Assembly: GCF_000762845.2 (NCBI RefSeq)
Contig: NZ_JRMQ02000002.1
Span: 1 to 64,000 of the forward strand
DNA: 64,000 nucleotides
Source: Helicobacter japonicus
GTDB taxonomy: Bacteria > Campylobacterota > Campylobacteria > Campylobacterales > Helicobacteraceae
Reading direction: 5' to 3'
A program made the translations under genes and the position numbers. Shown here one piece after another: positions 8,428 through 15,658 of the stretch (positions within the stretch are counted from its first letter, which is position 1; each line of letters opens with the position of its first letter). Under the pieces are notes generated by a model. It made no database searches, was not told where the DNA came from, and saw nothing but the letters and a program-made list of their open reading frames with translations.

Positions 8428-9500
8428 TCATATTGCTCCAAAATCTCATACGCTGTATTGCGTTTAGCAGGTATGCCACTAATATCCTTAATAAGCGTAA
8501 TCATTTCTTGTGCATTCATAGAGTTACACACACCCGCACTTGATACGACATTTTCCTCCATCATCGTGCTTCCTAAATCATTTGCTCCAAAAAGTAATGC
8601 AAGTTGCCCAATATATGAGCCTTGTGTAACCCAGCTACTTTGGATATTTTTAAAATTATCAAGATAGATTCTACTGCACGCTAAAAGACGCAAGTATCGA
8701 TTTGAAGAAGCCTTGTGAATATGGGGCATTTCTTTTTGCAAAGGTGTATTATCCGGCTGAAAGCTCCACAAAATAAATGCTCTAAATCCGCCAAATTCAT
8801 CTTGTAATTCACGCAAAACACGCCAATGCGCAACTATATCTTCATCATTTTCCACACTGCCAAACATCATCGTAGCCGTGCTTTTCATACCAATTCTATG
8901 CGCCTCTCTATGCACTTCTAGCCATTCCTGTGTATCAAGTTTCTTTGGTGCTATTACATCTCTTACCCTATCACTTAAAATTTCAGCTCCAGCACCCGGA
9001 ATAGAGGATAATCCTGCTTTTTGAAGCCTTTGAAGCACTTCAGGAATTGAGATTTTAGAAATCTTTGCAATATAATTGACTTCAATTGCCGAAAAGCCGT
9101 GAATGGTAATCATAGGATATTTTTGCGCGATATGCGAGACAAGGTCTTCATACCATTCTATTTTAAGCTTTGGATGCACACCTCCTTGAAAGAGAATCTG
9201 TGTCCCTCCAATGGCTAAAAGCTCATCAATTTTTTTATCAATCTCTTCAAAACTCAAAATATACACGCCATCTTCACCAACTTTGCGCTTAAAGGCACAA
9301 AATTTACAATCCACCCAGCAAATATTTGTGTAATTAATATTTCTATCAATGACAAAAGTAGTAATATTTTCAGGGTGCAAACGCGCTTTTATCGTATTTG
9401 CCATTATTCCCAACTCACGCAAAGAGGCATTTTTCATTAAATGTAAAATCTCTTCATCACTCACGCGTTTTTTATCTATATATTGTGGTAATTCACTCAT
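8424..9500 (-). CDS. mqnC: Cyclic dehypoxanthinyl futalosine synthase (MqnC)
   Basis: This radical SAM enzyme cyclises dehypoxanthinyl futalosine in the futalosine route to menaquinone, which replaces the Men pathway in Helicobacter and Campylobacter. The 358-residue protein has the CX3CX2C cluster motif at Cys61, Cys65 and Cys68 (CWVDCKFC), followed by FQGGVHP and the PGAGAEILSDRVR block typical of MqnC/MqnE. I place the start at 9500 because GGAGAC stands directly upstream; the longer open frame runs into bamA. It lies 16 bases after bamA and is coupled to the M16 gene. MqnC fits better than MqnE from length and synteny with HP0656. Confidence 0.93.
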   Translation of the reverse strand: MSELPQYIDKKRVSDEEILHLMKNASLRELGIMANTIKARLHPENITTFVIDRNINYTNICWVDCKFCAFKRKVGEDGVYILSFEEIDKKIDELLAIGGTQILFQGGVHPKLKIEWYEDLVSHIAQKYPMITIHGFSAIEVNYIAKISKISIPEVLQRLQKAGLSSIPGAGAEILSDRVRDVIAPKKLDTQEWLEVHREAHRIGMKSTATMMFGSVENDEDIVAHWRVLRELQDEFGGFRAFILWSFQPDNTPLQKEMPHIHKASSNRYLRLLACSRIYLDNFKNIQSSWVTQGSYIGQLALLFGANDLGSTMMEENVVSSAGVCNSMNAQEMITLIKDISGIPAKRNTAYEILEQYE

Positions 9501-9516
9501 TCTTGTCTCCTTTAAT

Positions 9517-11754
9517 TTAGAATCTTGTCCCCATTGTAAATTCAAAACGAGATGTCCTATCACCAGGTTGCGGATTGATAGGTTGTGGGAATACAAGCAC
9601 AATAGGTCCCATAGGGCTTATCCACTCTATTGCCGCTCCCCAAGAGGCACGAGTAGTCTCGGAAAGACTTTCAACCCCAATCATTCCATAATCTGCAAAA
9701 AAAGCTACGCGCATTTGTGCTTTTTCTAAGATTCCATAGCTTAGCTCCACAGAATGTGTCATCATATAATTCCCACCAACACGAATCCTCCCACTTGGGT
9801 CTCTTGGTGTGAGTGAGCTTACCTGATAACCCCTCACACTTGAAATCCCCCCCATATAAAATTTAGAGGTAATAGGCACATAACCATTTTCTATAATCGC
9901 CCCTGCCTGTGTCTTATACCGCGCAATCAAGTCAATCCCAAGCAGTGATTTAAGGTGATAATAAAGTGCCATTTTGCCATACACTTTTGTATATTTTTCA
10001 TCTCCACCAAGCCCTGCATATTCTACATATGCCGAGATAATTGCACCATTTTTAGGAAAATAGTAATCATCTGTGTTGTCAAAATAAAGACTCGGGCTAA
10101 TGGCAGATTTAATCGGTCTATCAATAGTAAGATAAGTTTTATAGATTTGTTCCAAGTTTGCATCATAAAAATCTACGACCCGTGTAGTAGAAAGCGTATA
10201 ACCAAGTGAAGCACGTAAAGTATGAGTAAGTAATCTTCCTCCAGTAATTGTAGCCCCTGTAGTTTTTTCTCTATAATCCCAATTCCAATATAACGAGTGA
10301 AATACACTTAAAGAAGTGCTATACTTAGAATCCAGCACACGAGGATTGCTTAATGTGAGATTGACTAATTGTCGGCGATAACTCCAATCCGCATAAAGCT
10401 GCCCACTCTGCCCTGTCCCGAAAAGATTCCGCTCTCTAATAGAAGCATTTACCATAAGCTTATCATAACTTCCATAGCCTAAACCAAACATCAACTCACC
10501 TGTTCGCGTTTCTTCAACATTGACAAGCAAATCCATAGAATCTTCACTTACACGCCGCTCATTAATCTGCACTTTACCAAAATAGCCAAGTCGCCTTAAA
10601 GCGTTTTCAGATTCTTTGAGAGAAGAAAATTTATAAGTATCGCCCGGAGCTAAGAGAATCTCCCTCCGTATAATTCTATCTGCAGTGCGAGAATTACCCG
10701 AAATAAGCACATCATTAATTTTTACTTTTTGCCCTACTTGTATGAGGTAAAGCACTTTCACTTCTGCATTTGCGACATCTTTATCCAAATCCGGACTAAC
10801 CCTTGCAAAAGCATAGCCCAAATCAGCAATTTTCTGGCGGAGTTTCTCCACATCTTCACGCACATCTTCTATATTAAAATATTGTTCCTTTTTAATTTTA
10901 AGAATCTTGCGTAATTCTTCTTCTTCAATCACCGGAACTTGTAAAATAATTTTTACTCCAGATACCTTATAACGCTCACCCTCTGTAATTTTATAATATA
11001 AATTTGCGCTATAATCATTAAAGTTTGCATCTAAAAATGCTTGGGATACGTTTGCATCTAAATAACCTTTACGCATATAGACATCTTGGATTCTCGCGTG
11101 GTCATATTCTAAATCTGCAAGTTTGAGTTTGCCATCATTGCGTCCCCATAGCCAACCCATAAATTGCTTTTGTCTATTTGCACTTAATTCCTCTACTTCT
11201 TTTACTTTAAGTTTTTTACGCCCATCATACATAGCATTTTTAATAATGATATTTTCACCACGATTTACATTAAAAGTAATAGCATACGCACCATCATTAC
11301 CAACCTTAGTCATATCAGTCTCTACCACCGTGCCATAATAGCCTTGATATTCTAAAATTGTGCGTATCACTACCTTAGCACGAGAAAGCTTTGTCTCATC
11401 ATAACTATCCCCTTTTTTAATACCAATTTGCGAATATAATGTTTCTTTTTCCTGCTCACTCCCATAGCCTTTAATCTCCACACTCGCGATTTTTGGCTTT
11501 TGTGTAAAATAAAAAGTTAAAACACCATTGCTATCAAAATCTGCATAAATATCTTCAAAGTATCCTTGTGAATAAAGTGCTACGATTGCTTTATCTACTT
11601 TTGCGACATTAAGATTTTCACCTATTTTAATGCCTACAATTTCATCAGCAAGCACATTTGAAATAGCATTTAAGCCTTCGTATCTCACTGCACTAATCTC
11701 TTTAGCCCATATCACATTAAGACACAAAAGCACACAAAGAAAGATTTTTTTCAT
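9517..11754 (-). CDS. bamA: Outer membrane protein assembly factor BamA (Omp85)
   Basis: BamA is the essential core of the machine that folds beta-barrel proteins into the outer membrane. The 745-residue protein has a signal peptide (MKKIFLCVLLCLNVIWA), a series of POTRA domains up to about residue 410 and a 16-strand-type barrel. GGISSVRGYQVSSL near 660 is the conserved VRGY motif of strand lid loop L6, and the chain ends in a C-terminal Phe, as barrel proteins do. I choose ATG 11754 with AAGGGA upstream over an in-frame start at 11778. The downstream neighbours are mqnC and the M16 gene. Length is normal for the group. Confidence 0.95.
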   Translation of the reverse strand: MKKIFLCVLLCLNVIWAKEISAVRYEGLNAISNVLADEIVGIKIGENLNVAKVDKAIVALYSQGYFEDIYADFDSNGVLTFYFTQKPKIASVEIKGYGSEQEKETLYSQIGIKKGDSYDETKLSRAKVVIRTILEYQGYYGTVVETDMTKVGNDGAYAITFNVNRGENIIIKNAMYDGRKKLKVKEVEELSANRQKQFMGWLWGRNDGKLKLADLEYDHARIQDVYMRKGYLDANVSQAFLDANFNDYSANLYYKITEGERYKVSGVKIILQVPVIEEEELRKILKIKKEQYFNIEDVREDVEKLRQKIADLGYAFARVSPDLDKDVANAEVKVLYLIQVGQKVKINDVLISGNSRTADRIIRREILLAPGDTYKFSSLKESENALRRLGYFGKVQINERRVSEDSMDLLVNVEETRTGELMFGLGYGSYDKLMVNASIRERNLFGTGQSGQLYADWSYRRQLVNLTLSNPRVLDSKYSTSLSVFHSLYWNWDYREKTTGATITGGRLLTHTLRASLGYTLSTTRVVDFYDANLEQIYKTYLTIDRPIKSAISPSLYFDNTDDYYFPKNGAIISAYVEYAGLGGDEKYTKVYGKMALYYHLKSLLGIDLIARYKTQAGAIIENGYVPITSKFYMGGISSVRGYQVSSLTPRDPSGRIRVGGNYMMTHSVELSYGILEKAQMRVAFFADYGMIGVESLSETTRASWGAAIEWISPMGPIVLVFPQPINPQPGDRTSRFEFTMGTRF

Positions 11755-11951
11755 TAAATCCCTTAAATCTCGTATCAATAATTAAAAACGCGATTATATT
11801 AAAACTTTTTAACAATACCATAACTTGCAGACACAATATTAAGCCACGCATCTCAAAAGGCACAATATTTACCTTAACTCTATACACAATCTTATATGCT
11901 TCTATACTTAAATATATCTCTACAAGATTCTAACCCTCTGCCTTATACTCT

Positions 11952-12800
11952 CTATAAAAATTTATGCAATGTATTGGCGTGTGCCATAAATGCCTCTAAG
12001 CCCTCCCAATCATCATTTTCCAATAAGTTTCTTGCTTCATCAAACTTTTCTTGAAAATATGCCATTGCTTGAAGCACATTATGCTTATTGTGCTTAAACA
12101 CATCTTTCCACATTAATGGAGAGCTCTTAGAGATTCTACTCATTGAACGAAAACCACCCCCAACTAATGCTAAGATTGTTTGAGGGTCTTCTTGAGCAAG
12201 TGTGGCATTTGCCAAAGCATAGCTTATAATATGTGGCATATGCGAAATAAGTGCGATATGTTTATCGTGTTCCACAGATGACATTTTGAGAATCTTCATA
12301 CCAATACCGATAAAAATATCCTTTGCCACTTCAACTTGATATACCCCACTTTGTTCCACATCAGTAAGAATCACAATGCCATTTTTATATAACTCGCTAA
12401 AAGCTGCCTTTGGTCCAAAAAACTCTGTTCCACACATAGGGTGTGCGCCGACAAAGTTTTGCCTCAACCACTTGGGAATGCTTGCGAGAATCTGCACTTT
12501 TGCCCCACCTACATCAATAATTGTAGTATTTTCATCTATATCCTTAGGTTGAAGGTTTGAAATAATCTCTACTATCCCATCTACGGGCACACTTAAAAAT
12601 ATCACATCACATTGCCATATCTCATTTAGCTCTACACATTCATCGACAAGTCCAAGATTCAAAGCTTGCTGCGCGTGCAGGGGATTATTATCATAGCCTA
12701 AGATTCTACTAATATGCCTCTCTTGAATACTCTCTACATTTTTTAATGCCAAACCCATAGAACCACCTATAAGCCCAAGCCCTATAATACCTATTTTCAT
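11952..12800 (-). CDS. tyrA: Prephenate dehydrogenase (TyrA)
   Basis: TyrA oxidatively decarboxylates prephenate to 4-hydroxyphenylpyruvate for tyrosine synthesis in the cytoplasm. The 282-residue protein starts with the NAD motif GLGLIGGSMG, has VDGIVEIISNL and VGAHPMCGTE, the prephenate-binding histidine block, near 118, and an all-alpha dimerisation domain with LVGGGFRSMSRIS near 215. There is no ACT or chorismate mutase domain, so this is the monofunctional form. It follows rsmE by 16 bases with its own GGAGTG site. Downstream to bamA lie about 200 bases with no gene. Confidence 0.93.
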   Translation of the reverse strand: MKIGIIGLGLIGGSMGLALKNVESIQERHISRILGYDNNPLHAQQALNLGLVDECVELNEIWQCDVIFLSVPVDGIVEIISNLQPKDIDENTTIIDVGGAKVQILASIPKWLRQNFVGAHPMCGTEFFGPKAAFSELYKNGIVILTDVEQSGVYQVEVAKDIFIGIGMKILKMSSVEHDKHIALISHMPHIISYALANATLAQEDPQTILALVGGGFRSMSRISKSSPLMWKDVFKHNKHNVLQAMAYFQEKFDEARNLLENDDWEGLEAFMAHANTLHKFL

Positions 12801-12816
12801 TTACACTCCTTCATTT

Positions 12817-13539
12817 TTAACTTTCTTTACTCTGCCATAGCCTTGTCGCACTTGCAAGGAAAACACACGCACTCTCACTACGCAAAATCGTCCCATTGTT
12901 TAAGGTAAGGATTCCACCAAATTGTTCCCTCTCTTGTGAGCTAAAACCACCCTCTGGTCCTACTATTATTCGTATGCTCTGCTCTGTGCTTTGAGTATCT
13001 TTATGCTGAAAGCAACTTATATCCTCCCCACCAAAATCAAAGGCATAAAAAGGCGCATATAGTTTGCATATATCATCAAAACTTCTATGCACTTCAAGAT
13101 TCATAAGAGTATCACGTCCGCATTGCTGACAAGATTGGATAAGAATCTTGTGCATTCTTTCAAGAGAAGGTTTAAATTGTGCTTGAGAAAATTGTGCATA
13201 AAAAAAGCTAATACGTGCCACATTAAGCTCATTGAGCATAGGGAGTGTTTTTTCAATAATTTTTGGTTCAATTATTGCCCACAATAAATGCAAGGATAAT
13301 GCTGCTTTTTGCGACAAGTTTGATGTGCTGATACTTTGCTCATTTTGATACAAGGACAAAATAGCGTGTTTTTTTTGCACTTCCTCTACGACATAAGTAT
13401 AAAGGAACGAATCGCGCAAATTGCGTATTTTTATAGTATCGCCAAGTGCAAGTCTCCGCACCCTAAAAAGATAATTGAAATCTTCTTCCTTAATGGTGAG
13501 TAAAGATTCTCCGCCATCTTGATGATACAAAAACTGCAT
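12817..13539 (-). CDS. rsmE: 16S rRNA (uracil1498-N3)-methyltransferase RsmE
   Basis: RsmE methylates U1498 of 16S rRNA in the 30S subunit using SAM. The 240-residue protein has an N-terminal PUA-like domain (FLYHQDGGESLLTIKEED... then FRVRRLALGD near 27) and the SPOUT knot domain. The SAM-binding loop VGPEGGFSSQE is at about 193-203, and LRSESACVFLASA, the last family block, is at the C-terminus. It begins directly after the stop of the upstream membrane protein gene (no gap), which suggests an operon. H. pylori has the same pair at HP0374-HP0375. Confidence 0.92.
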   Translation of the reverse strand: MQFLYHQDGGESLLTIKEEDFNYLFRVRRLALGDTIKIRNLRDSFLYTYVVEEVQKKHAILSLYQNEQSISTSNLSQKAALSLHLLWAIIEPKIIEKTLPMLNELNVARISFFYAQFSQAQFKPSLERMHKILIQSCQQCGRDTLMNLEVHRSFDDICKLYAPFYAFDFGGEDISCFQHKDTQSTEQSIRIIVGPEGGFSSQEREQFGGILTLNNGTILRSESACVFLASATRLWQSKES

Positions 13540-13968
13540 TTACATAAACCATAAAATTGCGGCAAAAAATACCAAATCAAGTATGTAAAGGATTTTGCAG
13601 AATCTTATGTAGCTTTGCATTGCGGCTAGGTTTGTGCGTCTTGCAACTTTTAGAATCTTTATACGAAATATCTCTCCCACAAACACAAAAATACAAAATG
13701 TAATCATTGCAATGAGCTTGAGATTTAGAGCAATATGCCCAAAAACCCATAGATTCACACCGCTTAATACTGCTACTGAAAGCAAAAAAAATGTAATAGG
13801 TGCGATAAACCATATTTTTTTATTCATCGCCACAAGATTATGTGAGCCAAAAAAGAGGACGATGAGATTCAAAACAAAAGGAAGCGCGAAAAAATAAGCA
13901 AAAATCTTATGATAAAGTAAAAGACTCATAAAAGTTTCTTGCAAGGTTAAAGAATCAAATTCCTGCAT
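13540..13968 (-). CDS. Conserved four-helix membrane protein (HP0375-like)
   Basis: The 142-residue protein has about four hydrophobic segments (near residues 22-40, 50-70, 75-95 and 120-140) and few charged residues. I place the start at 13968 (MQEFDSLTLQE) behind an AGGAG site; the open frame continues upstream but through the hemH coding region. The gene runs divergently from hemH with only 16 bases between the two starts, and it leads straight into rsmE. The same neighbourhood exists in H. pylori between rsmE and hemH. The function is unknown. Because of the heme neighbours a role near heme metabolism is possible but not shown. Confidence 0.75.
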   Translation of the reverse strand: MQEFDSLTLQETFMSLLLYHKIFAYFFALPFVLNLIVLFFGSHNLVAMNKKIWFIAPITFFLLSVAVLSGVNLWVFGHIALNLKLIAMITFCIFVFVGEIFRIKILKVARRTNLAAMQSYIRFCKILYILDLVFFAAILWFM

Positions 13969-13984
13969 ATTTTCTCCTTGATTA

Positions 13985-15007
13985 ATGATTAACTTTAGTA
14001 GTTTATTATCACTTAAAATTTTTAACCTAAAGTTTAAACAAAAAGGATTCTCTATCAAATCACAGGCTGTTATCTTACTTAATATGGGCGCACCAAATAG
14101 TATTTTTGAAGTGGAAAGTTTTTTAAAAAATATGTTTAATGACCCCCTCATACTTGGTATAAAAAACAACTTCGTCCGCAAAATGTTGGCAAGCTTTATC
14201 ACCCATAAGCGCGTGGAAGATACAAAAAAAAATTATGCCCTTATCGGTGGCAAATCACCCCTTATTGCTCATACTTTTAATCTTGTCAATAAACTTAATG
14301 AGATTGATTCTAAGCGACTTTATACTTATGCAATGCGCTATACGCCACCTTTTGCCTATGATGTGTTACAAGATTTACAAAGGCAAAATATAGAATCTAT
14401 TATCCTCTTTAGCCTGTATCCGCAATTTTGCTTTTCTACCATTCATTCTTCTTTGCTTGATGCTAAAGCCGCACTCAATCAACTTGCCTTTAAGCCACAT
14501 TTGCAAGAAATTTCTCATTATCACACACATACACATTATATTGATTGTATTGTAGAGCGCATTAAAGAATGTTTAGGTGAAGATAACCCAAGCGAATTTG
14601 TGCTTCTGCTCTCTGCCCATAGCTTGCCACAATCGCGTATAGATGAGGGAGACCCTTATGAAAAACAATGTAATGAAAATAAGGCTGCTTTAGAATCTGC
14701 TCTTATGCAAAAAGGCATTGTATTTAAAAAAATCGCTCTAAGCTATCAATCTAAAGTTGGCAAGATGAAATGGCTAGAGCCTAGCACGGAACAAAGCATT
14801 CATAAATACAAAAATCATAAACTTATTATCTATCCACTTTCTTTTACACTTGATAATTCCGAAACAGAATATGAGCTTAAGATTCTTTACGCAAACCTTG
14901 CAAAATCATTGGGAGTTCCAGATTATCGTGTGTGTAAATGTTTTAATGATGATGAAAAATTTGCAAAGAGCATTATTACAATACTTGAAGAAAATATTAA
15001 AAATTAA
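13985..15007 (+). CDS. hemH: Ferrochelatase (HemH)
   Basis: HemH inserts Fe(II) into protoporphyrin IX, the last step of heme synthesis. The 340-residue protein has VILLNMGAPNSIFEVESFL near 30, YAMRYTPPFAYDVLQDL near 112 and LLSAHSLPQSRIDEGDPYEK near 207, which holds the conserved catalytic histidine block. The C-terminal YPLSFTLDNSETEYEL contains the second family block with the glutamate. ATG 13985 gives the expected length but has no clear ribosome site; translation may depend on an unusual leader. An A9 run at 14224-14232 lies in the coding region. The next two genes are for cytochrome c maturation, so heme supply and heme attachment are grouped. Confidence 0.93.
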   Translation: MINFSSLLSLKIFNLKFKQKGFSIKSQAVILLNMGAPNSIFEVESFLKNMFNDPLILGIKNNFVRKMLASFITHKRVEDTKKNYALIGGKSPLIAHTFNLVNKLNEIDSKRLYTYAMRYTPPFAYDVLQDLQRQNIESIILFSLYPQFCFSTIHSSLLDAKAALNQLAFKPHLQEISHYHTHTHYIDCIVERIKECLGEDNPSEFVLLLSAHSLPQSRIDEGDPYEKQCNENKAALESALMQKGIVFKKIALSYQSKVGKMKWLEPSTEQSIHKYKNHKLIIYPLSFTLDNSETEYELKILYANLAKSLGVPDYRVCKCFNDDEKFAKSIITILEENIKN

Positions 15008-15019
15008 GGAGATAAATGA

Positions 15020-15655
15020 ATGAAGATATTAAAAATATATACAATATGTGGAAGTATTTTGATAATGACTTTTTTCTCTGCTTGCAGTGAAGAAAGTGAT
15101 GTAGGAATCTCACAAGGTAAAAAATTAACCTCTCAATACATACAAGAAGCAGAGGACATCGATAAAGAAAGTTATGCGGGCTTAGAAGATGTTTTTTTAG
15201 ATACAAAAACTATTCAAGGGCAAGAGAGTAAAATCACTTTACTTATTTTTGGTAAAAATCGTTGCGGATATTGCGATAAAATTAAAGATGATATTAAAAA
15301 TAGCAAATCTCTTCAAAATACTCTTAAGTCGCATTTTTTGCCTTATTATATAAATGTGAGTTACGCAAAAAATCACTTATTGCAATTTCAAAATACACCA
15401 GAATCTACACTCTCAACCTCTACACTTATGGAAACTTATGTCAAATCTCCTATGCGTCCTACTCCTACACTTATATTTCTTACTCCCACAGGAGAAGTTA
15501 TTTATGAATTACCCGGTTATATTCCAAGCAATGAGATTCTTGCTCTTTTAGAATATATGCAAAGTCAAAAATGGAAAGGAAAAGACAAAGATACAATTTC
15601 GCTTGAAATTAATGAATCTCTTAGAAATGCTTTTATGGATTTTATGAAGGAGTGA
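15020..15655 (+). CDS. Thioredoxin-fold lipoprotein for cytochrome c maturation (CcmG/HP0377-like)
   Basis: The 211-residue protein has a signal sequence ending in a lipobox-like FFSAC (Cys22), so it is probably anchored on the periplasmic side. The thioredoxin fold is shown by FGKNRCGYCDK, with the CXXC pair at Cys82 and Cys85, and by MRPTPT near 150, which supplies the cis-proline. It lies 12 bases after hemH and 3 bases before ccsBA. H. pylori HP0377 has the same position and build and is regarded as the reductant of apocytochrome CXXCH cysteines. I infer the same job here; a DsbC-like isomerase role is the alternative. Confidence 0.85.
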   Translation: MKILKIYTICGSILIMTFFSACSEESDVGISQGKKLTSQYIQEAEDIDKESYAGLEDVFLDTKTIQGQESKITLLIFGKNRCGYCDKIKDDIKNSKSLQNTLKSHFLPYYINVSYAKNHLLQFQNTPESTLSTSTLMETYVKSPMRPTPTLIFLTPTGEVIYELPGYIPSNEILALLEYMQSQKWKGKDKDTISLEINESLRNAFMDFMKE

Positions 15656-15658
15656 AAA

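Noticed and set aside
9501-9602. Longer N-terminus for MqnC
   Set aside because: The extension lies in the bamA coding region and the internal ATG at 9500 has a much better ribosome site.
9349-9729. 126-codon plus-strand frame over the mqnC/bamA junction
   Set aside because: Antisense to two highly conserved genes; no ribosome site.
13969-14202. Longer N-terminus for the HP0375-like protein
   Set aside because: The extension is antisense to hemH coding sequence and ATG 13968 has an AGGAG site.
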